The notes below the pieces were generated by a model. The model was not told the origin of the DNA, ran no database searches, and saw only the letters and a program-made list of their open reading frames with translations. Source: Pseudarthrobacter sp. NIBRBAC000502772 (GTDB lineage: Bacteria; Actinomycetota; Actinomycetes; Actinomycetales; Micrococcaceae). From it: a DNA stretch of 64,000 nucleotides. The DNA is taken from positions 3,286,001 to 3,350,000 of the forward strand of contig NZ_CP041188.1 in the NCBI RefSeq assembly GCF_006517235.1, written 5' to 3'. Positions 35,046 to 42,723 of the stretch are shown here, piece by piece (position 1 is the stretch's first letter; every line of letters starts with the position of its first letter). Position numbers and translations under genes: made by a program.

Positions 35046-35603
35046 TCAGGCAGCCGCTCCCACGAAACACTTGCCGCTGGCCAGGACCGGCAGAACGATA
35101 ACGGTGACCTTGCCGTCGCGGACCTGTCCCACCACGCAGTCGGTGCCCTGCAACACAGCGGCCTCAATGGCATCAGCTTCCAGCCCGGTAGGCGTCCGGC
35201 TCGCCGACACTTCGAGCGCCGGCGGGGAAATCCCGGCGCCGGTCAGGGCATCTGTCACCTGGGCTGTGGCCGGCTTTGGTGTCCCCGCCGCCAGCTTCCC
35301 CAGCGCATCCGTCACAGTCTGTTTCATCGCCACGATGGCCGGATCCTCCGCCGGGGACGTGGCGGCGGGCTGGGTGGAGCCCGTGGTTGCCAGCCCCGAG
35401 GGGGTTGCCACTTCGCCGGGCGTGGCAGCGCCAGTGCCGGTCGCCGTTGCGGAGCCGCCGGTGCAGGCCGCAAGCGCAAGAACCATCAGGAGGCTTCCGG
35501 CGAGCGCCGCGGGCGCCCGACCCGCAGCTGGCCCAAACCGACGGGAACGGGTGGCCCGGCTGGTGATGGGGGTTGCCTGCCGGGTGTCCGTCGCGCGATT
35601 CAT
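35046..35603 (-). CDS. Putative lipoprotein with a DUF6993-like domain
   Basis: Exported protein of unknown function. Start chosen at ATG 35603 (MNRATDTRQ). A basic n-region is followed by a hydrophobic stretch and lipobox LALAAC with the acylated Cys near residue 47, then a Thr/Ala/Gly-rich linker (~48-80). The C-domain (~85-185) contains two cysteines, GTDCVVGQVRDG and ASGKCFVGAAA, likely one disulfide. 185 aa. The assignment to DUF6993 is from memory of similar actinobacterial lipoproteins. Convergent to nothing; lies between ettA and ssb on the same strand. Confidence 0.75.
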   Translation of the reverse strand: MNRATDTRQATPITSRATRSRRFGPAAGRAPAALAGSLLMVLALAACTGGSATATGTGAATPGEVATPSGLATTGSTQPAATSPAEDPAIVAMKQTVTDALGKLAAGTPKPATAQVTDALTGAGISPPALEVSASRTPTGLEADAIEAAVLQGTDCVVGQVRDGKVTVIVLPVLASGKCFVGAAA

Positions 35604-35711
35604 GCCGCCATTCTGCCACGCGGCCAAGCCTGGGACGGAACGGTGCCGGCGCGGGCGGACTGCCGGCCCCGGGCCCGCCCGCGTCCCGCGCGGTATCCAG
35701 CGCCAGCACTT

Positions 35712-36293
35712 TCAGACGGTGGCTCCGGCGAGCTCGCCTGTTTCAGCGTCCACCGGAATGCGGTTGCCGTCTGCATCCTCGTGGAAGACTCCCAACGCTG
35801 CAGCGTCATCGTCCGTGTGCTCTCCTTCTTCCGGGTCTCCGCCGTCGTCGTCAGGATCAGCGGGGCCGACGCCGCCGCCTTCCGCTGACGCCTCCTGCCC
35901 TGCCGCGCCGTTGTCTGAGACGAGGTGCAGTCCGGTATCGCTGGTTCGGATGTAGTTGGCCGAACCACGCTTGAGGTCGTGACCCACGGAATCCGCATCG
36001 ATTTCGGCCGAATGGTAGACCCGGCCGTCTTTCTCCCAGCTGCGCAGCTTGAGCCGGCCAACGACGATGACGCACTGGCCCTTTTTGATACTGCAGGCCA
36101 TGTTCCCGGCAAGCTGACGGTAGCCCTGGACGTTGAACCAGTTGGTGTGGCTGTCCACCCAGGTACTGGTGGCACGGTCAAAACGCCGCGCCGTTGAACC
36201 GAGGCGGAACGAGGCGGTGCCAACGCCGCCCGGAGTTGTGGAGGTCTTGATATCCGTGGCAACGAAGCCCCGGAATGTTTGGTAGTCAGTCAT
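35712..36293 (-). CDS. ssb: Single-stranded DNA-binding protein
   Basis: OB-fold ssDNA-binding protein. Start at the second of two adjacent ATGs (36293), because AGGA lies 7 nt before it (4 nt before the first). 193 aa. The OB fold spans about 1-115: FRGFVATDIKTSTTPGG, ASFRLGSTARRFDR, WFNVQGYRQLAGN, KKGQCVIVVGRLKLRSW. The tail is acidic (PDDDGGDPEEGEHTDDD) but ends VDAETGELAGATV rather than the DDDIPF-type tip of the replicative SSB. It is therefore more likely an accessory SSB paralogue. Confidence 0.9.
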   Translation of the reverse strand: MTDYQTFRGFVATDIKTSTTPGGVGTASFRLGSTARRFDRATSTWVDSHTNWFNVQGYRQLAGNMACSIKKGQCVIVVGRLKLRSWEKDGRVYHSAEIDADSVGHDLKRGSANYIRTSDTGLHLVSDNGAAGQEASAEGGGVGPADPDDDGGDPEEGEHTDDDAAALGVFHEDADGNRIPVDAETGELAGATV

Positions 36294-36508
36294 CATCTTG
36301 TCCTGTCTCGAAAGGTAGCGCCTTAGCGGCAGAACCAGCTTCGCGCGGACAGCACCGGGTCGCGAGAGACAAGTTCGCGTATGTGCACAACCCTTCCCGA
36401 AACTGCCTTGTTGAGGACAAGTAACCGGCAGCGGGCGACGCTGACGCTGCTGCACGTCGGGGCAATGTAGACTTTTGATGCGCCGGATCCATGGTCGTGG
36501 CGCCACGT

Positions 36509-36581
36509 GCCCCAGTAGCTCAGGGGATAGAGCAGCGGCCTTCTAATCCGCCGGTCGGGGGTTCGATTCCCTCCTGGGGCA
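36509..36581 (+). tRNA. tRNA-Arg (anticodon TCT)
   Basis: Acceptor GCCCCAG/CTGGGGC, D-arm GCTC...GAGC, anticodon loop CTTCTAA (TCT reads AGA), T-arm GGGGG-TTCGATT-CCCTC, discriminator A; CCA is not encoded. The anticodon stem GCGGC/TCCGC has a C-U mismatch in the pair next to the loop. TAGACT at 36468-36473 is a likely -10. Confidence 0.94.
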
Positions 36582-36625
36582 CAAGTTGTTGAGCCAGCAC
36601 CTCCGTTACGGATGCGCCGGTCAGC

Positions 36626-36663
36626 GAAGAACACCCCCGGTCTTCAGACCGGGGGTGTTCTTC
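36626..36663 (+). terminator. Terminator after tRNA-Arg
   Basis: Perfect 17-bp arms at 36626-36642 and 36647-36663 (core ACACCCCCGGTC) with a 4-nt loop, in the gap between the tRNA and the convergent TIM-barrel gene; probably used from both sides. Confidence 0.85.
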
Positions 36664-36693
36664 GTTGTGTGGCTGGTGTGAAATTGCCGTTTC

Positions 36694-37551
36694 TCAGGCG
36701 TAAGGCAGGACGAGTTCCGCGTAGCGGGCCTTGACGGTTTCCATGACAGCGTCTCCGTCGGCGTCCCAGATCTCCTGGTTGAAGATTTCAACTTCGATGT
36801 CCCCGGTGTACCCGGCGTCCCTGACCCAGGTGCTGATCGTGGCGAAGTCTATGACGCCGTCGCCCATAAAGCCCCGGGACAGCAGCGGATCGGCCGCTAT
36901 GGGCATGTTGAAGTCACACACCTGGTAGGAGGCGATGCGCCCTTCCCTGCCGGCGCGTTCGATCTGCGCCTTCAGCTCCGGGTCCCACCAGACGTGAAAC
37001 GTGTCGACGGCGATGCCCACGGCCTGCGCATCAAACGGGGTTGCAAGATCCAGGGCCTGGCCCAGGGTCGAAATGACGGCGCGGTCCGCTGCGTACATCG
37101 GGTGCAGCGGTTCCAGCACCAGCCGGATGCCCTGCTCCGAGGCGAACGGGACAAGATCGGCAAGGCGGTCGGCAACGCGCTGGCGCGCGGCCACCACATC
37201 CTTCTCCCCCGGAGCCAGCCCGCCGACCACCAGGAAGAGTTCCCGGGTGTCCAGCGCAGCGGCTTCGAGGACGGCCGCGCGGTTGTCCGCCAGGGCGGCG
37301 TCCTGGCCATCGGCGTCGGGCGCTGTCAGGAAGCCGCCGCGGCACAGGGAGGAGACCCGGAGGCCGGCGTCCTTGATCAGCTTCGCGGCCTTGTCCAGCC
37401 CCGCTTCTTCAACCCGGTCGCGCCACGGGGCGATCGCGGGGATTCCGGCGCGGACACAGCCATCAACCACTTCGGCAAGCGTCAGCTTCTTGGTAGTGGC
37501 GCTGTTCAGGGAAAGCCGTGAAAAAGGGGACCGTTCTGAATTAGATGTCAT
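36694..37551 (-). CDS. Sugar phosphate isomerase/epimerase-like TIM barrel
   Basis: Xylose-isomerase-like (AP endonuclease 2 family) TIM-barrel protein, 285 aa. Members isomerise, epimerise or dehydrate sugars, often keto sugars, with a divalent metal. Seen: SLNSATTKKLTLAEVVDG (~14-31), SSLCRGGFL (~67), GIRLVLEPLHP (~140, metal Glu), AVDTFHVWWDPEL (~177, Asp and His ligands), VCDFNMP and FMGDGVIDF (~205-232), VEIFNQEIW (~249, Glu). So the usual Glu-Asp-His-Glu metal site looks intact. Last gene of the operator-controlled operon; its ATG overlaps the DUF993 stop by 4 nt (ATGA). Confidence 0.9.
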   Translation of the reverse strand: MTSNSERSPFSRLSLNSATTKKLTLAEVVDGCVRAGIPAIAPWRDRVEEAGLDKAAKLIKDAGLRVSSLCRGGFLTAPDADGQDAALADNRAAVLEAAALDTRELFLVVGGLAPGEKDVVAARQRVADRLADLVPFASEQGIRLVLEPLHPMYAADRAVISTLGQALDLATPFDAQAVGIAVDTFHVWWDPELKAQIERAGREGRIASYQVCDFNMPIAADPLLSRGFMGDGVIDFATISTWVRDAGYTGDIEVEIFNQEIWDADGDAVMETVKARYAELVLPYA

Positions 37552-38762
37552 ATTCCCACTCCGTTGATACGCAGGTAGTCGGACATCCGGAAGGCGGCGA
37601 GGGCCGGGTCTTTCAGCAGCCCTGCCTGGTCAGCCAGCTCGAACGTTTTGGCCAGGTGCACCACGGAGCGGCCGGAGTGCAGGCCGCCCACCATCTGGAA
37701 GCCGGGCTGTTTGCCGTTGAGCCAGGACATAAAGGCGATCCCGGTCTTGTAGTAGAACGTGGGGGCACTGAAGATGTGCTTGCCGAGCTCGCGGGTGGAG
37801 TCCAGGATGGCGTGCGCTTCCTCAGCCTTGCCGGCGTCGTACTTCTGCAGCGCAACCGATGCGGCAGGGTAGATCGCAGCGAAGATGCCCAGCAGCGCGT
37901 CCGAATGGTGGCTGCCGTCGCCGTCGATCAGTTCCGGGTAGTTGAAGTCGTCGCCGGTGTAGAGGCGGACCCCTTCGGGCAGGGCAGCGCGCAGGGCAAC
38001 CTCGTGGGAAGCGTCCAGCAGGGAGACTTTCACGCCGTCCACCTTGTCCGCGTGCTCGCGGACAAGGGACAGAAAGGTCTCGGTCGCGGCAGCGACGTCG
38101 TCCGAACCCCAGTACCCGGCCAGCGCGGGATCGAACATGGTCCCGAGCCAGTGCAGGATGACGGGCTGGTCAACTTCCTGCAGCAACGTGGAGTAGACGT
38201 GCAGGTAGTCGTCCGGACTGTTGGCCACACGGGCCAGCGCCCGGGAAGCCATCAGGATGATCTTGGGTCCGGCTTCACTGACGACGGCGATCTGCTCGCG
38301 GTAGGCGTCCAGGACAGCGGCGAGTCCTGGGCTGCCGGTGGGCAGTGTGGCGAGGTCCAGCTGGTCGGTGCCGGCGCCACACGAGACGAGGTCGCGCACG
38401 GTCTTCCCGGCGGTAGCGGGGCCACCGGCAGCGACCACCGAAGCGGCCTCAACACCGGTGCGTTTGATGAGCTGCTGGGTTGCGGCCCAGTCCAGGCCCA
38501 TGCCGCGCTGGGCGGTGTCCATGGCGTCGGCGACACCGAGGCCGTAGGACCAGAGTTCGTGCCGGTACGCCAGGGTGGCGTCCCAGTCGAGGCTGGCCGG
38601 GGCACCTGGCGTGTTGTCCGCCAGGACCTCGGGAATGACGTGCGCGGCGGCGTAGGCACGCCGCGACGTGAGTGGGGCGGTGGGGCGGGCCCACGACACG
38701 CCGCCCTGGAGGCGGTACTCGCGGGTGCCGCCGTCGTGGGTGGGAAGAATCAGGGAAGTCAT
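37548..38762 (-). CDS. DUF993 family protein (aldolase/DapA-like barrel suspected)
   Basis: 404-aa uncharacterised protein. Start ATG 38762 (MTSLILPTHDGGTREYRL), whose A is the last base of the upstream dehydrogenase stop (TGATG). Visible landmarks: LVSCGAGTDQLDL (~130), QPVILHWLGTMFDPALAGYWG (~198-218), DGVKVSLLD (~245), RLYTGDDFNYPELIDGDG (~265-282). The last three resemble the strand-loop pattern of DapA-type (beta/alpha)8 aldolases, with Lys in VKVSLLD at the position of a Schiff-base lysine. Enzyme type is inference. Middle gene of an overlapping operon. Confidence 0.88.
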   Translation of the reverse strand: MTSLILPTHDGGTREYRLQGGVSWARPTAPLTSRRAYAAAHVIPEVLADNTPGAPASLDWDATLAYRHELWSYGLGVADAMDTAQRGMGLDWAATQQLIKRTGVEAASVVAAGGPATAGKTVRDLVSCGAGTDQLDLATLPTGSPGLAAVLDAYREQIAVVSEAGPKIILMASRALARVANSPDDYLHVYSTLLQEVDQPVILHWLGTMFDPALAGYWGSDDVAAATETFLSLVREHADKVDGVKVSLLDASHEVALRAALPEGVRLYTGDDFNYPELIDGDGSHHSDALLGIFAAIYPAASVALQKYDAGKAEEAHAILDSTRELGKHIFSAPTFYYKTGIAFMSWLNGKQPGFQMVGGLHSGRSVVHLAKTFELADQAGLLKDPALAAFRMSDYLRINGVGI

Positions 38763-39931
38763 CAGAGCGTGATCTCCGGGATGTCGATGGTGCGGCGTTC
38801 GTCGTTGGACTGCAGGCCAAGCTCGGCGAGCTGGACGCCGCGGGCAGCGGACAGCAGGCCGAAGCGGTGCTCGCGGCCGGCTACGACATCGCGCAGGAAC
38901 TCTTCCCACTGCAGCTTGAAGCCGTTATCCAGCTCGGCGTTGGCAGGGACTTCCTGCCACTGGCTGCGGAAGGATTCCGTGACGGGCAGGTCCGGGTTCC
39001 AGACGGGCTTGGGGGTGTGCGCACGCTGCTGGGCTACGCACTTGTTGAGTCCGGCAACGGCCGAACCGTGCGTGCCGTCGATCTGGAATTCCACAAGCTC
39101 GTCGCGGTAGACGCGGACAGCCCAGGAGGAGTTGATCTGGCCGATGACCGGCTCGCCCGCCGGCGTTTCGAGTTCGAAGATGCCGTAGGAGGCGTCGTCC
39201 GCCGTGGCCTTGTACTCCTTGCCTGCCTCGTCCCAGCGAGCCGGGATGTGGGTGGCGGTCTTGGCATTGACGCTCTTGACCTTGCCGATGATGCCTTCGA
39301 GGACATAGTTCCAGTGGCAGAACATGTCCGTGGTCATTCCGCCGCCGTCTTCCTTGCGGTAGTTCCAGGACGGGCGCTGCGCTGCCTGCACGTCGCCTTC
39401 GAAGACCCAGTAACCGAATTCGCCGCGGATGGAGAGGATGCGGCCGAAGAAACCTTCGTCAACCAGGCGGCGCAGCTTGACCAGACCCGGCAGGTACAGC
39501 TTGTCGTGAACAACGCCTGCGGTAACGCCGGCTTCCTTGCCGATCCGGGCCAGCTCGATGGCTTCTTCGAGCGATTCGGCTGTGGGCTTCTCCGTGAAGA
39601 TGTGCTTGCCGGCCAGCATGGCCTTCTTCAGGGTGGCGGCACGGAGGCTGGTCATGGACGCGTCAAAGATGATGTCCACCGAAGGATCGTTGATCACGGA
39701 ATCCAGGTCCGTGGTCCATTCGGCCACCTTGTGGAGCTCGGCGAGCTCACGGATCTTGGCTTCATTGCGGCCCACCAGGATCGGCTCCACCTGGACCCTG
39801 GTGCCGTCCTCCAGCGTGAAGCCCCCGGCGTCGCGGATGGGAAGGATGGAACGCAGCAGGTGCTGGCGGTAACCCATCCGGCCGGTGATGCCATTCATGG
39901 CGATACGGATCGTCTTTGTTTCGAAGCCCAT
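38762..39931 (-). CDS. Gfo/Idh/MocA family oxidoreductase
   Basis: NAD(P)-dependent sugar or cyclitol dehydrogenase, 389 aa. Start ATG 39931 (MGFETKTIRIAMNGITGRMGYRQ), with GGAGG 4 nt upstream. The Rossmann loop is NGITGRMG (~13-20), an unusual variant of GxGxxG. The signature EKPTAES (~122-128) carries the conserved EKP, GVVHDKLYLPGL (~146) lies at the usual catalytic region, and DMFCHWNYVLEG (~206) contains the conserved Asp/His pair. First gene of the three-gene operon; its start is 40 nt from a LacI-type operator. Confidence 0.93.
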   Translation of the reverse strand: MGFETKTIRIAMNGITGRMGYRQHLLRSILPIRDAGGFTLEDGTRVQVEPILVGRNEAKIRELAELHKVAEWTTDLDSVINDPSVDIIFDASMTSLRAATLKKAMLAGKHIFTEKPTAESLEEAIELARIGKEAGVTAGVVHDKLYLPGLVKLRRLVDEGFFGRILSIRGEFGYWVFEGDVQAAQRPSWNYRKEDGGGMTTDMFCHWNYVLEGIIGKVKSVNAKTATHIPARWDEAGKEYKATADDASYGIFELETPAGEPVIGQINSSWAVRVYRDELVEFQIDGTHGSAVAGLNKCVAQQRAHTPKPVWNPDLPVTESFRSQWQEVPANAELDNGFKLQWEEFLRDVVAGREHRFGLLSAARGVQLAELGLQSNDERRTIDIPEITL

Positions 39932-39970
39932 GTGTCCTCCACGGTGAGTGAGCAGGTTACTCAAACTGAA

Positions 39971-39990
39971 TTGGGAAAGCGCATTCCCAC
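39971..39990. promoter_or_regulatory. LacI-family operator 1
   Basis: TTGGGAAAGCGCATTCCCAC is an imperfect palindrome with the central CG and TGGGAA/TTCCCA arms of LacI/GalR operators. It sits 40 nt before the dehydrogenase start, where it would cover that promoter. Confidence 0.85.
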
Positions 39991-40020
39991 TGCATCCATC
40001 ATGCACCGCGCCCCTTCGGG

Positions 40021-40040
40021 TTGGCAAGCGCTTTCCCAAA
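40021..40040. promoter_or_regulatory. LacI-family operator 2
   Basis: TTGGCAAGCGCTTTCCCAAA, central AAGCGCTT, centre 49 bp from operator 1. It lies just upstream of a CATACT box (40056-40061) that could be the lacI-type gene's -10, so it should give autoregulation. Confidence 0.85.
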
Positions 40041-40108
40041 GTATCCTCAAACTGCCATACTGAAAGCGGCGCTAACGGCGCTGAAAGTCTGTACGAACGG
40101 GAGAAGTT

Positions 40109-41197
40109 GTGGCTGCAAGTACCCTCACCGAGGTGGCCCGGCTGGCGGGCGTGTCGCCGGCCACCGCCTCCCGCGTGCTGAACGGCTCCGCCCGGATACC
40201 CGGCAAGGATATTGCGGACCGGGTGCGCCAGGCCGCCGAATCCCTCGGCTACATTCCGAACGCCCAGGCGCAGGGGCTGGCCAAGTCCAGCTCGGGGCTG
40301 ATCGGGCTGATCGTGCATGACATTGCCGATCCGTACTTCGCAGCCATTGCCCGCGGCGTCCAGGATGCCGCGAGGGAACAGCACAAGATGGTGCTGCTGG
40401 CCACCACCGAGGGCGGTCCGGACAGTGAGAAGGAAGCCGTGGCTGCCTTCGCCGCACGCCGCGCCGATTCCATCGTGATCGCAGGATCACGGACCTCCCG
40501 CACCGAGGACCTGGAAGGCAACACCGAACTCGCTGCGGAACTGGACCGATACTGCCGCAACGGCGGCCACGTGGGCGTGATCGGCCACGGGATTGTGGGG
40601 GCCGCGACAGCGGACGGCTACCACGTGGTGAGTGTGCCCAATGAGGAGCTGGCCGCGCAGCTCGCAACTGAGCTGGCCGCGTCGCGGGAAGAAGACTTCG
40701 TGATCGTCGGCGGCCCGGAAGGGCTGTTCACCTCCGACGACCGGATCCGTGGGTTCCAGCGCGGCCTCGCCAGCGCCGGCCTGCCTGCCGCGGACGTCAT
40801 CCGCACGGACTTCACCCGTGCGGGCGGCTTCGAGGCCGGCCTCGCCCTGGCTGCACGGATCACAGCGTCCCAACCCGGGACCGCGACAAAACGGCTTTGC
40901 ATCTTTGCCGTCAACGATGTTATGGCCATCGGGGCCGCCGCCGCGCTGCGCTCCCAGGGACTGCGGATCCCGCGCGACGCCGCCGTTGCCGGTTTCGACG
41001 ATATTGAGACTCTGCGCGATTTCCGGCCGGCCCTCTCCACGGTGCACCTTCCCCTGGAGGAGATCGGACGGCAGGCCGCCAGCAGCGCAGCCGGCCCGTC
41101 CGCCGACGATGCCGGATCGCCCCCGATAACCGGCCAGATCATACTCCGGCGCAGCACCGAAGCGGCACACCCGAGCAGCGCCGAGTCGGTGGCCTGA
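40109..41197 (+). CDS. LacI-family transcriptional regulator
   Basis: Repressor expected to bind the two operators at 39971-40040 and control both itself and the divergent dehydrogenase operon. GTG start at 40109 with GGGAGAA upstream. 362 aa. The helix-turn-helix is TLTEVARLAGVSPATASRVL (~5-24), hinge LGYIPNAQAQGLAKSS (~46-61), then a periplasmic-binding-like sensor domain (LIGLIVHDIADPYFAAIARG; IVIAGSRTS; FAVNDVMAIGAAAALRSQG; VAGFDDIETLRDFRPALSTV). The ligand cannot be read from sequence, but is probably a sugar or its keto derivative used by the neighbouring enzymes. Confidence 0.95.
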   Translation: MAASTLTEVARLAGVSPATASRVLNGSARIPGKDIADRVRQAAESLGYIPNAQAQGLAKSSSGLIGLIVHDIADPYFAAIARGVQDAAREQHKMVLLATTEGGPDSEKEAVAAFAARRADSIVIAGSRTSRTEDLEGNTELAAELDRYCRNGGHVGVIGHGIVGAATADGYHVVSVPNEELAAQLATELAASREEDFVIVGGPEGLFTSDDRIRGFQRGLASAGLPAADVIRTDFTRAGGFEAGLALAARITASQPGTATKRLCIFAVNDVMAIGAAAALRSQGLRIPRDAAVAGFDDIETLRDFRPALSTVHLPLEEIGRQAASSAAGPSADDAGSPPITGQIILRRSTEAAHPSSAESVA

Positions 41198-41202
41198 CCA
41201 GC

Positions 41203-41838
41203 ATGACTGACGGGCCCGTCCCCGGCCTGACGACGGCCGCGGCGCAGTGGAACGGCGTCGAGCGCTTGTTCAGCCGCCCCGGCGAACCGTCCCGCTGCTG
41301 GTGCCGGTTCTTTGCCCTCACCGGTCCGGAGTACTCCGCGCTGGGGCCGGCCGCCCGCAAGGCACAGTTGAAGGAAAAGTTCGACGGCGGCTCCCCCGCC
41401 CCCGGCGTCCTCGCTTTCGTCGACGGTCAGCCCGTGGGCTGGTGTGCCGTGGAGCCACGGACCTGTTATCCCCGAGTGCTTCGCTCCCGCATGCTTCGGC
41501 AAGCGGAGGAACCAGGGCCGCCCGATTCCGAAACAGCATCACCGGATGCGTCCGGCGGGGTGTGGTCAGTGACCTGCTTTGTGGTCGCCGCCGGCCACCG
41601 CCGTAGTGGTGTGGCAGCCGCGCTGCTGCGCGCCGCCGTCGAGCATGCCCGGCTCAATGGTGCCGACGTTGTGGAAGGCTACCCGGTGGACCGCGAGCAG
41701 CGGCCCAAAGCGGGACCCGCTGACCTTTACCACGGCACGCTGAACCTCTTCCTGCGCGCCGGGTTCACCGTGGTCAGCAGCGCCGTCCCCGGGCGGGCCG
41801 TGGTGCGCCTGAGCCTCACCGGACCTAAGGGAGCGTAA
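41203..41838 (+). CDS. GNAT-family N-acetyltransferase
   Basis: Acetyl-CoA-dependent acyltransferase, 211 aa. The acetyl-CoA loop appears as VVAAGHRRSGVAAALLRAAVEHA (central RRSGVA, ~130-136). N-terminal SRCWCRFFALTG and GVLAFVDGQPVGWCAVEPR fit the cysteine-rich GNAT group found widely in actinobacteria. Substrate unknown. Start ATG 41203, 5 nt after the LacI-type stop, so it may ride on that transcript although no functional link is evident. Its last 14 nt overlap the convergent map gene. Confidence 0.85.
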   Translation: MTDGPVPGLTTAAAQWNGVERLFSRPGEPSRCWCRFFALTGPEYSALGPAARKAQLKEKFDGGSPAPGVLAFVDGQPVGWCAVEPRTCYPRVLRSRMLRQAEEPGPPDSETASPDASGGVWSVTCFVVAAGHRRSGVAAALLRAAVEHARLNGADVVEGYPVDREQRPKAGPADLYHGTLNLFLRAGFTVVSSAVPGRAVVRLSLTGPKGA

Positions 41839-42592
41839 GGATCAGGGGGCCATCGGCAGTGATGGCCACTGTGTGTTCGCTGTGGGCAGCCCGGCGGCCG
41901 TTGGCGGAACGCAGCGTCCATCCGTCGTCGTCCTGGTAGTAGTCGTCCTTACGGCCCAGGATCAGCATGGGCTCGATGGCAATGACCAGCCCCTCGGTGA
42001 GCTTGATCCCCCGTCCCGGCCTGCCGTCGTTGGGCACCGGCGGTTCGGCGTGCATGGTGCGGCCGATCCCGTGGCCGCCGTGGTCAGCCAGCAGACCATA
42101 GCCCGCCCGCCGCGCGGCGCCGCCGATCGCGTAGGCAAGATCGCCCATCTTGTTGCCGATCCGGGCTGCCTCGATCCCACGGGCCAAGGCGGCATCCGTG
42201 GCATCAATGAGGGCCTGGTCCACAGGATCGGCTGTTCCCACAATGAAACTGACGGCCGCATCGCCGCACCAGCCCTCCAGGAATGCCCCGCAATCCACGC
42301 TGAGCAGGTCACCGTCCTGGAGTTTGTAACCGTCGGGGATTCCGTGGACCACGGCGTCGTTCACACTTGTGCAGATCACGCCGGGAAACGGAACTGCGGC
42401 CCAGCGCGGGTGGTAGTCCAGGAAGGCCGGTGTGGCTCCCGCCGCGGCAATCGTCTCGGCGGCCAGCGCATCGAGGTCACGCAGGGTGACACCCACTCCG
42501 GCCGCCTCACGCACCGCCGCCAGCGTATTGGCCACCACCCGCCCGGCTTCGCGCATGAGGGCAATCTGCTCGGGAGTCTTGATCATGGACAT
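41825..42592 (-). CDS. map: Type I methionine aminopeptidase
   Basis: Removes initiator methionine from nascent proteins, two-metal enzyme. 255 aa. Seen: the substrate His in FLDYHPRW (~80), metal ligands Asp in LSVDCGAFLEGWCGDAAVSF (~98-117), His in DHGGHGIGRTMHAEP (~170), Glu in IAIEPMLI (~203) and the final Glu in HSEHTVAIT. Start ATG 42592 (MSMIKTPEQIALMREAGRVV). No SH3-binding N-extension. Convergent with and overlapping the GNAT gene by 14 nt. Confidence 0.96.
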   Translation of the reverse strand: MSMIKTPEQIALMREAGRVVANTLAAVREAAGVGVTLRDLDALAAETIAAAGATPAFLDYHPRWAAVPFPGVICTSVNDAVVHGIPDGYKLQDGDLLSVDCGAFLEGWCGDAAVSFIVGTADPVDQALIDATDAALARGIEAARIGNKMGDLAYAIGGAARRAGYGLLADHGGHGIGRTMHAEPPVPNDGRPGRGIKLTEGLVIAIEPMLILGRKDDYYQDDDGWTLRSANGRRAAHSEHTVAITADGPLILTLP

Positions 42593-42711
42593 ACAGGGAA
42601 CCTCCGACGTCGGGTGGCACGGTTCACGGGAACGTGCAGTTTGTCTGGTCCCACTCTAGAGCCGTCCCGCTGAGGATGGACCCGCCGACATCCACGCCGC
42701 CGGCACCTCGC

Positions 42712-42717
42712 TACAGT
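42712..42717 (+). promoter_or_regulatory. Leaderless -10 box of the alkylation-repair gene
   Basis: TACAGT 6 nt before ATG 42724, with no ribosome-binding site between. This geometry is what fixes the start of the downstream gene. Confidence 0.6.
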
Positions 42718-42723
42718 TGCACC

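Noticed and set aside
33311-35101. 596-codon plus-strand frame opposite ettA
   Set aside because: Shadow of the ABC-F protein, which has both Walker sets; no start signal on the plus strand.
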